Shown one piece after another: positions 48,521 through 60,823 of a DNA stretch of 64,000 nucleotides. The translations under genes and the position numbers were made by a program. The notes beneath the pieces were generated by a model, which had not been told where the DNA came from, did not search any database, and was given only the letters and a program-made list of their open reading frames with translations. This stretch comes from Imbricaverruca yamaguchii (Eukaryota; Arthropoda; Thecostraca; Neoverrucidae). The DNA lies in NCBI GenBank assembly GCA_034440575.1, contig JAOTOL010001511.1, forward strand, positions 1,140,001 to 1,204,000, given 5' to 3'. How positions within the stretch are numbered: position 1 is the stretch's first letter; each line of letters starts with the position of its first letter.

Positions 48521-50661
48521 CTACCACTTGATGTTCAAGGCTCCCGTATCGCTTTCTATCGCGTGGTACTCGGTGTAGAGCATGTCCCGATCGACGGCCT
48601 CTCTGGCTCGCCGCACCGCGTCGCTCGCGTCCGCCTCGTCGGCGGGCAGCTGGGCGTACAGCCGGCGCACCTCAGCCACGTGAGAGCGAGCGTCCAGCTC
48701 GGCCGGCGGCCGGGTCTGCGCGCCGCCGTTCACGCAGCCGGACGGGCACGCCATCACCTCCACGTAGTGGTACGGACAGCGGCCGCGCTTCAGCTTCTGC
48801 ACCAGGTTCTGCACGTTGCGGAAGCCGTTGGCGATCGCGAAGCGCAGCCGCACGACGCCGTCGACGGCGACCTCCGCCTCGAGCAGGTCGGCGTTGCGCG
48901 CCGGCCGCCACGCCACCGGCCCGACGGCCACGTCGAACAGGCGGCGCGCGGCCGCGCGCAGCACGTGCTCGGCGTAGCCGCCGCTGCTGGAGCCGGCGTG
49001 CACGAGCAGCGCCGGTGCGTCCATCAGCCGGTCCAGCTGGGCCGGCGGCTCGTCGGCCAGCCGCGCGCCCTCGTCGGCCAACAGCCGCTCCAGCTCCACA
49101 GGCGTCACCACGCAGTCGACGTCGCGCACGCCGGCGGCGGCGAAGTCGGCCCGCGCCGCCTCCAGCTTCTTGTCGAAGCACGGCATCAGCGCCACGTGGT
49201 AGACGCCAGCGGGCGGCACGCCGCGCCGCGCCGCCCAGCGCCGCTTGAGCAGCGCGCCGGCCACCTGCTGCGGCGAGCGGACGCGGCTGAGGTGCGGCAG
49301 CAGCAGGCGGCCGTGCGTCTTCTCGGCGTAGCACACGAAGCCCGGGCAGCTGGAGGCGAGCAGCGGCAGCGGCGGCAGCGGCGTGTCGGCCGCGTCAGCG
49401 CCGTCGGCGGCCGCCGAGCGTGCCGTCCACCGCGCCACGAACTCGTCTTCGGCCTCGGCGAGACTGAGGGCACGCGCCAGGCCGACGTCGAACACGTGGT
49501 GCACGCCGAGCCGGCGCAGGAAGCCGGCCAGGCGGGCGGCGGCGGCCGCCGCCTCCAGGCCGTGCGCCGCCGCCAGCGAGGCCACCGCCTGCGGCGCCAC
49601 CGACGCCACCACCAGCAGGCGCGCGTCGGCCGGCGCCGCAGCGTTCTGGCGCAGCACGTGCACCAGCTGCCGCTCGCTCTGCTGCTCGATCAGCACCGTC
49701 TCGGCCGAGGTGACGCAGCCGCTGCAGGCCAGGCAGTCGCTGAGCGTGATGACCGCCTTCTGGAGCGGCCGCGACTCGCCGCCGGCCAGCACCTGTCGGC
49801 CGCCTCACGGCGCGTCAGCGAGCTGGTACCACGCACACGCACACACACACACACCACAACTCTATCCATTTAAAGATGATACCTGCAATACCATGGGACT
49901 GAAGCTGTATCATTAACCGTTTATGGGGTACCTTGTCAAAGGCCCTACTAAAGTCAAGATATGCTACATCAACCTGATTTCCATGATCAAATTGTTCTGT
50001 GGTGAAATTAAAAAAGTCCAAAAGATTTGTGAGACATGATGATCCTTTTCTAAACCCATGTTGAGTATCTTGAATCAATCTGCTACCTTCAAGATAACTA
50101 ACTATTCTATCCTTGATACAGCCTTGAACATGTGGCCTTGGTAAACAAGCTGAATGTTTTCTTTTGTTTGTTTATCAAGTGGTTCACCACCTACTTTGTT
50201 CATGATCACTGCTAATGGCACCACCCATACTGTTTCGCCAGTGGGCCACAATATAAGTGTTATGAGTGGTGTGAATTTTGAGCTTTGGGTCTTTGTATCC
50301 CAAGTTAAAAAACTAACCACCTGGCTACCACACCCCAAATCCCACCAATGAGTGATACAAAAGCATGAGAACACACAACCTTGCTATTACAAGTTGATTG
50401 TTTTAATGACTGAGTTGTCCAAAATCCAATTACAGACTGATAGAGGAATGAATATGTGCTAAGGACAGATGTTTTAATATGACTTTAGCATTATTATGTG
50501 GTTACCTGATGGTAGGATCCGTCTTGCTCGATCTTGATTTTTCCAGGTTTTCCATTTGTTTTCTCCACCTTAACTGGCTTAATGCATTCTTGAGAAGGTG
50601 CAATAAAGTCATCTAAATCTGTAAGCTGGAGAAATCCACTAAACCCAGATGATGCCATCAT
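48521..50661 (-). CDS. CIAO3: Cytosolic iron-sulfur assembly component 3 (NARFL/Nar1)
   Basis: CIAO3 is an Fe-S protein of the cytosolic iron-sulfur assembly pathway. It links the early scaffold to the CIA targeting complex that loads clusters onto nuclear and cytosolic apoproteins, and it descends from Fe-only hydrogenases. Coding exons are 50661-50506 and 49792-48521, phase 0, 475 residues (the human protein is 476). The start [17 protein letters not shown] and [12 protein letters not shown] match the family N-terminus. Cluster cysteines are C26, C72, C75 and C78 (N-terminal) and C201, C257, C401 and C405 (hydrogenase-like), with family spacing. The C-terminus is IKW, keeping the conserved final Trp. 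Exon 1 is AT-rich and exon 2 extremely GC-rich with Ala runs. An acceptor (cttttctattcag, exon start 50676) just upstream of the start codon implies an untranslated 5' exon. The intron is largely transposon-derived. Confidence 0.95.
49832..50125 (-). mobile_element. LINE fragment plus (CA)n inside the CIAO3 intron
   Basis: The minus strand encodes a piece of the reverse transcriptase ([16 protein letters not shown], then [19 protein letters not shown]), closely matching 52950-53180. It is cut at both ends and abuts a (CA)n run at 49835-49856, 40-odd bases from the exon 2 acceptor. Confidence 0.88.
50157..50340 (-). mobile_element. SINE family B, copy 4, in the CIAO3 intron
   Basis: A diverged copy: the body (ctaatggcaccacccatact, gtttcgccagtgggcc on plus) aligns with the 48250 copy, while the tRNA-like head is decayed. 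Confidence 0.72.
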
Positions 50662-50689
50662 AAGTTATGGTTAATCCTGAATAGAAAAG

Positions 50690-52080
50690 AAGGGTTAGCT
50701 GCCACCTAAGTAGCACAAAATATAGCATTAATGCATACATCAGCATTACATACAGTGCATTGCAAATTGAATAGACAACAAAATTAAATATGCAATGACA
50801 AAGAAAAGACTGGTGATACTATAGCACATATAGTAATAACTTTGATATTTTAAAACTTTACATTATTCTATCCTATTGATTACCTTACTCAACCACTCTT
50901 GATACTAACTGGCTTGCCAGCCAAAAAAAAAGAATTTTCAATAACAGGTGGTCACATAAGGTTATACAACATGTTAATGCCCTTCAATACATATTTTCTT
51001 CATATTTTGGGGGGAAAATTGATAGAGGATAGGCTGGATTAAATTAGCATACAACAGGTTAGATGTTTCTTTAAATTTTTACACATTTCTATACTATATG
51101 ATTACCTCCCTCAAGCCACCATCTTTTGGTATGAATTGACTTGCTAGCTGAAAAGGAAGAATTTCTCATGAAAATGAGAATTTGCACTGTAAGCTTTTTG
51201 GGACATATTTAAAAGCCTTTTGTAATACCACGTTTATTATGATTCTGAAGATGCAAGCACTTTTTTGTGCTTATGCCCACCAATTAGTTGAAGGTAATAT
51301 AATTTTTGTGCTTGGAATGAATTTCATGTTCATTTCATTGAAAAATGACAAATTTTCACGACATAAGAAAGCTAAAGTACTTATATCTCAAGAAATATTC
51401 AGTTCAGGAACGAAACATCAATTTCACTTACATGGGCCTCAAAAACACCAGAAAAACCTCCTTAACAATGCAGACACATGTTATTCCATTTCTCCAACAA
51501 AATATTGGAAATGCACGGTGCTGAACATATGGCTTTGGTGGGGATATATACCATGAAGAACCATTCAAAGTTTCTAAGCAAAAACAACCTAGCACAACCT
51601 TCCCCTGTAGGATAACCAAGAACTTCCTGACATCGGACTGCCTACAAGCTATGACCACTGCGATAGACTTACCGATGTTGGATCCTCTATTTGTCTCAAT
51701 TGCGTCAGCCACGCACAAGTTCAACTTGCAGTCGATGATTACGCGATTTCGCATCCACGGCCCGCACCGTATGATTGGTTTCTTCCTTTTCGTTTGCTCA
51801 AATTGCACCGCATGAATGTTTGCCGAACAGGGCTCCTTCGTGAGCCAGCCCTCTCCTCTTGCAAACGTCACACACGAGATGAGATCATCAAAAACGTCAT
51901 GGATTTCATGACGTCATGAACGTCATGGATCAGTTTCTGGCGCGACTCGCACGAATGTGCCTATCGCTCAACTCGGTGTTTTGCGGGGGTTTCCCGGATT
52001 GCTGGATGTGAGTGCAATTTGTGAGGAGGAACGATGTTGGAATTATGGGTCCGAATTGGTCACTCACTGATCAGCATTTG
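50690..52080. other. AT-rich DNA upstream of CIAO3
   Basis: Probably holds the CIAO3 untranslated first exon and promoter; neither could be placed. A palindromic ATGACGTCAT lies at about 51907-51916. Confidence 0.4.
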
Positions 52081-52082
52081 TC

Positions 52083-54275
52083 TTGATCAGTCACATCTCC
52101 AGTGCTATACGTAGGTGCATAGGTAAGTACATTTTAAATGCCTGTGAAATGTGGGAAAAGTTCAAATCTTACTTAAAGGAAACTCAGATTAGACATGTCC
52201 CCCAAAAGCAAAGACGCAAAAGAAGGGTAGGAAAGCCAGCATGGCTTACACCAGACGTGATAAAAGCAATTAGGGCTAAGAAAACTGCATTTATAGTTTT
52301 TAAAGAAGCCTCAAATGTCATTAATCTAAAGGCGTATCGAAAAGCTAGAGACACTGTGAAGCAAAAAACCAGAGCAGCAAAGCGAGCAAAGGAACTGGAT
52401 TTAGCTAGAAACTGTAATGGGGACAGTAAAAAGTTCTTTAGTTTCTACAAGCTGAGTAAAGTTTCTAGCACAATTGGTCCACTGGAAGTAAACAGGACTA
52501 CATTGGGTGAGGATAGTGAGATGGTTGAGGAGCTGAGCAAGCAGTTCAAATCAGTGTTTACATTGGAAGATATGACCAATCTGCCGACCGTACACCATAG
52601 TTCAGTTACATGGGATCTGACAAATGATGTTGATTTCATTGGTAGTGATGTTGTATACAATCATATCAGGAAAATAAAGCCAAATAAGGCAGCAGGACCT
52701 GATGATATTTATGCTAGGGTGTTGCGGGAAACTGAAAAGGAACTGGCATTTCCACTTAGTATAATATTTTGTAGATCAGTTTCACATAATGAAATTCCAA
52801 CAGACTGGAAAAGGGCAAATGTAGTTCCTATTTTCAAGAAAGGAGAAAGAGGGAAAGTTGAAAACTATAGGCCAATAAGTCTCACATCCCTAGTCTGCAA
52901 GGTACTCGAATCAATTATCAAGGATAGAATAGTTAGTTATCTGGAAGGTAGCAGATTGATTCAAGATACTGAACATGGATTTAGAAAAGGACGATCGTGT
53001 CTCACAAACCTCTTGGACTTTTTGAACTTCGCCACAGAACAATTTGATCAGGGAAATCAGGTTGATGTAGCATATCTTGACTTTAGTAAGGCCTTTGACA
53101 AGGTACCCCATAAACGGTTAATGATACAGCTTCAGTCCCATGGTATTGCAGGTAGCATCTTAAAATGGATAGAGTTGTGGCTTTCAGATAGACAGCAAAG
53201 AGTGATGCTAAATGGTACAAAGTCATCATGGCAAAATGTTCTTAGTGGAGTCCCCCAGGGTCAGTACTAGGGCCATTACTGTTCATTATATTTGTAAATA
53301 ACATTGAAAGTGGCCTAAGCAGTAAAGTTTTGAAATTTGCAGATGATTTGAAGGTCTTTAGGGCAATAACAGGTCAGGATGAGCATATCTCGCTGCAAAA
53401 AGACTTAGACGAACTTGTGAAGTGGTCCGAAGAATGGCAAATGAAATTTAACTTTGATAAGTGCAAAATCATGCATGTAGGTAAGCAGCATATGAAGGCT
53501 CCATACTTGATGGGTGGCCAAGTGCTATCAGTGACTCAACAGGAGAAGGATTTAGGTGTTATTCTAAACACAAAATTGGGGGCATCAGAACAGACCAAGG
53601 AAGCCAGGAAGAAGGCACTGAGAATGCTCGGGCAATAAATAGGAATGTATCATACAGAAGTGAGGAAGTGATCAGGAAGCTTTTACTGTGCATACGTCAG
53701 GCCACATTTGGAATACTGCATCCAAGCTTGGTCTCCTAGCTATGAAAAAGATTGTTGGCTTTTAGAGAGAGTACAAAAGAGGGCTACAAAAATGGTTAAT
53801 GGCATAAGCAACCTGGCATATGAGGAAAGATTGAAGAAATTGAATATGTTTTCACTTAGATATAGAAGGCTGAGAGGAGATCTCATCGAGATCTTTAAAT
53901 TTGTCAATGGTCTGGAGAGGGGATACCTTGGGGAAATGTTTGAATTTAACAGAAATGATGCAATTAGAGGTCATAAATTCAAAATTAAAATTAACCACAG
54001 CAGAACAAGGTTAAGGCAAACTTTCTTCACCAACAGGGTAGTGGAACACTGGAACCAGCTGCCAGAAAACATCGTCAGTAGCAGCACATTGAACATCTTT
54101 AAAAACAGCATAGACAATCATTATAAGAATAGAGGGCTTGCTTTTCAGTATTACAGGGAGGGCTGAGTGGCAGATTTGGTGGGCAACTGGTTCAGTGTAC
54201 AGAGTGCAACCAAGAAGGGCCCTTGTGGCTCGGAGTTGCACTAATCTTTTATGTCTTTATGTCTTTATGTCTTTA
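52083..54275 (+). mobile_element. CR1-like LINE, longest copy, 5'-truncated
   Basis: This reverse-transcriptase ORF of a non-LTR retrotransposon starts in the linker before the RT (KPAWLTPDVIKAI). It continues through NKAAGPDDI, NYRPISLTS, AYLDFSKAFDKVPH, GVPQG and the catalytic FADD near 53338, to the C-terminal NSIDNHYKNRG. One-base deletions near 53262 and 53630 and an extra base near 53685 break the frame. No endonuclease domain precedes it. The tail is repeated tttatgtc. The 5' boundary is approximate. Confidence 0.9.
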
Positions 54276-55540
54276 CATACCTAGGTACCTATCCACCTGC
54301 CTACCTACTACACACTGGTCTGGATCGGACACCCTACACTACAACGATATCGGTAAGTTGGTTACAAAAAAGTTTTTTTTTCCCCCCATTATAGAGTCTA
54401 TTGTGGCGAACAATATGTAAAACAAGCATGAAACATTGACGTCATTGACAGGGTTAAGTAGAAATTGTTCAAAATAATATTAATCCTGGGATATTTTAGT
54501 TTTATTACCTAGCACGTTGTCAGTTGTGCAGTTACCTAGGTGGGTATGTACCTACCTAGGTAGGTAGGCAGGTGCCTACCCCTACCTAGATAGGTAGGTA
54601 GGTACCTACCTACCTACCTACCTAGTGGAGGTGGAAAATGCAATCATATAATTTACAACATTATTAAAAACAACAGATTGTGGATGCATTCTTGTTATCA
54701 ATATTTACAAATTACATAGGTTAAGGTGCTAGGGAATTTGTACTTTAATGTATTTGATTAATTCTTGGAATTTATATTTGTAATGCAATGTTTATGAATG
54801 TGACTAAGATGATGAGATCACTCATTCTCTGTGCAAATGCCTGCTTTTCAGGTTGTGAGCAATATTACACCAACACAGTAATTGAGTTATGTATCATACC
54901 TAGCATGAAAATAAATATTTTTAAAAAATAATAGATAGCATAGCCTAACCTATCCTATCCAAACATGCCTTCAGAGGAAAAGAAAATCCCTCAAGTAAAA
55001 TTTGAAGCAATTCCAATCAATTTATGTTCTTGAAATTTGACAAATTAAAAGAAATCTAGCCCATCCTAACCTAACCTAGCATAAGATGTGGTTGAATAAA
55101 AATGATTTCCATAAATTGCTTGATTTTTGTTTAGACCTAAAATAACATTCCCAAATTACAAGCAAACCTAACCCAACCTAATCTAACCTATATGATTGTA
55201 TGCCTTATGTGTAAAATCTTGTCTTACCATCTACCACCTTAAAGCACAAAACATTGCATGGTGCCTATCTAGGTACCTAGGTAGGTTTATGTAGGTATAA
55301 ACCAGGCTTGATGTATACAATCTGGAGGGCTGGATATTTTATACATCTAGTAAGTAACAATATAAATAATGTTACACAATTTCATTGTGAAACTCACCAT
55401 TCAGTATAGTGGTGAGAAATATTTTGTTTGTTTGTTCAGGATCTATGTTATGGATGCTGCAGAGCTGGGATGTTTTTCAACTCTGGTTATACATTAGGTA
55501 TGTCCATTTTGCTAATGGAGTGAAAAGCTAAAGCTTCAGC
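54276..55540. other. AT-rich intergenic DNA with CCTA/TAGG and CCTAA words
   Basis: A palindromic tract of cctacctaggtaggta words lies at 54535-54625. Scattered cctaacctaacc words occur at 54945-55190. No gene seen. Confidence 0.5.
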
Positions 55541-55602
55541 AGGTTGATTTCATTGATAGTGATGTTGTTTACAATCATATCAGGAAAATAAAGCCAAACA
55601 AG

Positions 55603-58062
55603 TCATAAAGTCATAAGTCATAAAGTGTTAAGGCTTAATAAGGGCCACAAGGGCCCATCTGGGTCAGCCTGTCTAGAAGATATTAGAAAGTACATGTTCA
55701 CACCTATCAATTCCAAACCCATGCAATCCCTCCACCTGTGCCACCACAGCCAATCCCATCAGTATGACATCGAAGGAGTTGCCAAATCCACTGCTAGGTA
55801 CACCCCATATAGTACAACATAATACTAGCATAATGTTATACCCTTATAGCTAGTGAAAATACTCAATATCCCATGCATCACAGTTGATTCAAAACAACAT
55901 TTTCCTGTCTAAAAAATTATCCACCCTACTTTTAAGACATTCAATGAGGGACTCCCCACTGCATAGCAGGCAGCCTATTCCATTGGTCAACAACCCTTTG
56001 ACTGAAGACCTGTTGTCGTTTAACTGTCCTGCACCTCATTTTGTCTAACCTGAATTGATGACCCCTATGGGATACTCTAAACTGCAGAGCATCATTCAAA
56101 TTGACCTGATCTAGCCCTCTAACAATTTTGTACATTTCAATCATGTCTCCCCTTAATCTCCTATACTTGAGTGGTACATATCTAATGCATTAAGCCTTTC
56201 TCCATATTCTAAGTTACTTAATCCACTGACGAGTCTAGTGGCTTTCGCTGGACCTTTCTAACATATCTATATCCTTTTTAGGTAGGGGCTCTGCTTGTAG
56301 AGTACTCCAGTGGGGCCGCACATATGCTGACGTTTTTCATGACTTCCTGCTCTTATATTTCACACTTCTATTAATGAGTCCCAGCATTCTGAGTGCCTAT
56401 TTTAGCTGAGATACATTGTTTTTCTGCTTTAAGGTCTTTTGAGACCAACACACCTAAGTCCCTTTCCTCTTCAATAACATCCAGTTCCCTCCTCCCATTT
56501 TATAACTGAATGTCTTGCCTGCAGACCCTATATGCATAACCTTACACTTATCATAGTTGAAAGTCATCTGCCATTGATCAGCCCACTCTTTAGGTCGTCC
56601 AAATCTAGTTGAATATTACTAGATTGATCTCTGTGTTAGCCACTCCTACCAGCTTGATGTCATCAGCAAATTTGAACACTCTATTCCTCAGCCCTACTTC
56701 AATGTTGTTCACAAAGATGATAAAGAGGAGGGGCCTACAACAGAGCCCTGTGGCACTCCACTCAGAACATCTTTCCAACCAGATTTACATCCATTCAATA
56801 CTACCCTTTGTTTTTCCTGCAACCATGCTTCAATCCAATGTAGAACTTTTCCACAATCCCATGTTGTTGTAATTGATGAATTAACCTCCATGTGGAACTT
56901 TATCAAAGCTTTGCTAAAGTCCAGTACACAACATCCATCCTGCTTTCATTGTCTACTTCTTTGGTAACATACTCAATGAACTCCAATAGGTTAGTTAAAC
57001 AAGACCTTTGGGATTGAAATCCATGTTGAGTATCCCTTAAAGGTTGTGCCTATCAAGATGAATCTGAACATTCTGTTTAACCAGCTTTTCTATAAGAATC
57101 ATTATAAGAATCATTACAAGAATGAGGGCTTGCTTTTCAGTATTACAGGGAGGGCTGATTGGAGATTTGGGGGAACTGGTTCAGTGTACGGAGTGCAACC
57201 AAGAAGGGCCTTGGGGTTGAGGTGTAATCTTTATGTCTTTATATGTCTTTATGTCTTTTCTAGTACTTTGAAACTAATGAGGTCAACTGACTGGCTGTGT
57301 TTCCTAACCTTCCTATTTCCCTTGAAATTGGTACTACACTTGACCCATCTCGGTACTCTGAATACTCCATAGATCGCCTGAAAATGATACCTAGGGAGTT
57401 GCTAAAGCTTTAGCACACTCTACTAAGATCTAGCATATATTTCATCTGGTCCGAAGCTTTATTAGGTTTTATATTCTGCAACTGCTTCTCTGTGGCTTCT
57501 GTAGTTATTGTAAGATCCTCCAGCATATAACCCCCCATGGCATGGCCTACAAATTTTCCTTTTTTACCAAAATATTCTTTTTTGAAAAAGGGGGAGAAAA
57601 ATTATTTAAAAATTCATGTCGCCATCACCACTCCCCTCGCTTTGAAGTTTTTAGTGCTCTAACATATTTTTTTTTTTTATGATTCTAGGTTTAACCCGAG
57701 TTAGTCTTTAGTTTCTTGGTGTTTCTTTGAGTCCGTAATTGCTAACTTCCCTAGCACCCCAGGGGAATTTTTTTATTCGGTATCCTCCTGCTTTTCATTG
57801 TCCACATTTATAGGATTCCTGTATCCCTTTGTAAAATTCGGAATCATGTTCTGTTGGTTGCCCCTTCCACATTAATGGAGGTATAATGTTGTGATCACTA
57901 TACCAAGGTCTCTCCTACGTTAACAAAATTTTTCATTAGTAAGCACTAGCTATATTTTATTTTCCCTTGTAGTTTGGGAAATTGTCCTCAAAACGCCGAA
58001 ACATCTTTCTGATTTGCTTACACCTTTTTTTTTTTTTCCCAACCCCTCTTTTTTAAAACCCC
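55603..58062 (-). mobile_element. Second, distinct CR1-like LINE nested in the first
   Basis: Read on minus it encodes decayed RT pieces: NIKPNKASGPDEIYA near 57450, a KVLEKLV block split by another insertion, HGFQ..RSCLTNLLEFI near 56990, and GVPQGS near 56735. The 3' end near 55615 has an 8-bp repeat tail (atgacttt on minus). Flanks ccaaacaag and ccaaatag look like a target duplication. Confidence 0.78.
57093..57262 (+). mobile_element. Truncated LINE 3' tail inserted in the nested LINE
   Basis: About 160 bases match the last part of the first LINE family (attataagaat..ggcttgcttttcag to the tttatgtc tail). The 8-bp flank CTTTTCTA occurs at 57085-57092 and again at 57255-57262; outside it the host LINE reads on without loss. 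Confidence 0.85.
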
Positions 58063-59139
58063 CCAAATAGCAGGACCTGATGATATTTATCCTAGGGTGT
58101 TGTGGGAAACTGAAAAGGAACTGGCATTTCCACTTTGAACATTGAAAGTGGCCTAAGCAGTAAAGTTTTGAAATTTGTGGATGATTTGAGGGTCTTTAGG
58201 GCAGTAACAGGTCAAGATTAGCATGTCTTGCTGCAAAAAGACTTAGACAAACTTGTGAAGTGGTCCAAAGAATGGCAAATGAAATTTAATTTTGATAAGT
58301 GCAAAATCATGCATGTAGATAAGCAGCATATGAAGGCTCCATACTTGATGGGTGGCCAAGTGCTATCAGTGACTCAACAGGAGAAGGATTTAGGTGTTAT
58401 TCTAAACACAAAACTGGGGGCATCAGAACAGACCAAGGAAGCCAGGAAGAAGGCACAGAATGCTTGGGGCAATAAATAGGAATGTATCATACAGAAGTGA
58501 GGAAGTGATCAGGAAGCTTTACTGTGCATATGTCAGGCCACATTTGGAATACTGTATCCAAGCTTGGTCTCCTAGCTATGAAAAAGATTGTCTGCTTTTA
58601 GAGAGAGTACAAAAGAGGGCTACAAAAATGGTTAATGGCATAAGCAACCTGGCATATGAGGAAAGATTGAAGAAATTGAATATGTTTTCACTTAGATATA
58701 GAAGGCTGAGAGGAAATCTCATTGAGGTCTTTAAATTTGTCCATGGTCTGGAGAGGGGATACCTTGGGGATGTTTGAATGTTTGATGTTATTATTGTTAT
58801 GATTGTTAAATGTTTGAATTGAAGAGAAATGATGCAATTAGGGATCATAAATTCAAAATTAAAGTTAACCACAGCAGAACAAGGTTAAGGCAAACTTTCT
58901 TCACCAACAGGGTAGTAGAACACTGGAACCAGCTGCCAGAAAACATTGTCAGTAGCAGCACATTGAACATCTTTAAAAACAGCATAGACAATCATTATAA
59001 GAATAAAGGGCTTGCTTTTCAGTATTACAGGGAGGGCTGATTGACATATTTGGTGGGCAACTGGTTCAGTGTACAGAGTGCAACCAAGAATGGCCCTTGC
59101 GGCTCATAGTTGTACTAATATTTTATGTCTTTATGTCTT

Positions 59140-60780
59140 ATCCCATTATTTGAGCCATTTGAGTCTGTTGCCACCACAAGACAACAACTTTGAATTTTCT
59201 AGGGGTAGTACATGAGTCCTAAAAATGTTTTATGTTTTTTATAGTTATATTTTATACCTTGAGGATTAACCAAGATATCTGTCAACCTGCACCATGTCTT
59301 AATTGTCCTGATAAGTGAATCTGCTTAAGGTCTAAATGAATGAATATGGGCCTATCTTTTGGGCATTGTGCTAATTTTGAAACCAAATCATGAAGTTCTT
59401 TGATTATCATATCAGAATGAAGACAGGAACTTGATGTGGACACATTATTTGCAGTTGTGCTTCAGTTTTTGCATGTTTATGAACCACATTTTTAGCTGTA
59501 TTTCCTTGATCACTTAGATTTCCAGGTCCAACATGCCTACTCTTGTTGTTGGGCATGGGCATCATGTGATCACTATAAGCAAGGTGACCAACAGCCAAAA
59601 TTGCCAACCAACCAACCAACATATTACTGGTCTACACATTTTCCCACATCCATTAACACAGCCCTGTCATTGTTCCTTCACAGATACATGACCAACCACC
59701 CTGTGAAGAATCCAAAGGGATGTATCCTCCCAGAATACTAAGTTCATGAGCAATGGCGAAAAAGCAGATAATTACACATAGTGTTAAAACATGAGGTGAT
59801 GCAACTTCTACCCCCAGTGCCAATGTAAACTGATCAAAGCCTCCAAGATCATGTTCATTAGCTGACTTTTTTTGTTGACCAACCTCCAAGCATTTGAGGA
59901 ATCAAGCTTCCAACTACATGGCAGACATGACAAGACTTGTTTTAGCACTAAAGTACCAAGTGAGAACAAAGCAGTTGAAGTGGTTGCACAGAATGTGTTG
60001 CATATCTAGAGCATGGCCTGGATCAAGGCTGTAGCACAATGACACCATATAGATGTTCAATAAGTTGTGGATTGAATGACAGAGGAATGAATGAAAAGCT
60101 GTGATTTGGTTAATTTGGCTCTCATTTTTATCAATACATGAAAACTGTGTGTAGAGTCACAATCATAACATATCATACCTATGATACATCAAATGACAAT
60201 GCTTACCAAAATCTGCAATCAGAGGCCAATTTCACTATCACAAGCTGTGTATTCACACCAAATTCAGTTTGATTACACAGCTTGTAATGTTAGTGAAATT
60301 TTCCTCAATATGCCATAATTTCAAACATTTGAAACATAACATTAGTGTCCATGTTACATTCCTTTTGCCATGTTACCTTATGAATGCACTGAGTGACCAT
60401 AAAGTCTATGCAAAATGTCATGCATTCTTCTTTGTGAACTTCGTATGGAAGTGAAGTACTGTGGTGCCTATAGACTGAGAAAGGCCAATTTGAGTAGTTT
60501 TGATAGGCTCATAACTTCCAAGTCACAAGTCATACTTCACTTTATTTTGATTGTAAGCAACTTTTTCTTTATCTGAATGAAGTCTTGAGATGCCAAAATA
60601 GTGAATGAGAGGGAGAGAGGTATAATGCATGCATGTATGTATGCATATGCATACCAACTTCCATCGAAAATATACCCATTTTCGCGAAATACACCAGTCA
60701 TCGTCAACAAGTGTCATGTCACCCACTTACTTCACTACTGTCTCGGTTCCAGGTGCTGCTAATCATCTAGCCGTGCCATC
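59140..60780. other. AT-rich intergenic DNA before the copine gene
   Basis: No gene identified. The last ~60 bases include a possible acceptor (ctcggttccag near 60752) that could join an upstream untranslated exon to the copine start exon. Confidence 0.4.
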
Positions 60781-60823
60781 ATACCACCGAGCCTGAAGTA
60801 CAAGTGAAGCACGCCCAGTCGAG

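Larger units (their letters stand above)
55543..59139 (+). mobile_element. CR1-like LINE split by a nested LINE
   Basis: A short 5' piece at 55543-55602 (VDFIGSDVVYNHIRKIKPNK region) resumes at 58063 with AGPDDIYPRVL and continues to the 3' tail near 59139. Between lies another LINE on the opposite strand. After resumption the RT core is deleted: the sequence jumps from LAFPL to NIESGLSS near 58135. A small insertion is at 58771-58805. Non-functional. Confidence 0.85.

Noticed and set aside
48371..49873. 500-codon plus-strand open frame
   Set aside because: It is the antisense shadow of the GC-rich CIAO3 exon 2, which has strong family identity on the minus strand.
52083..54275. Possible domesticated reverse transcriptase gene
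   Set aside because: Three frameshifts, 5' truncation, a typical LINE tail and several similar copies nearby fit an ordinary dead LINE.
54945..55195. CCTAA words as an interstitial telomere
   Set aside because: The words are scattered and imperfect, never forming a tandem run long enough to call.
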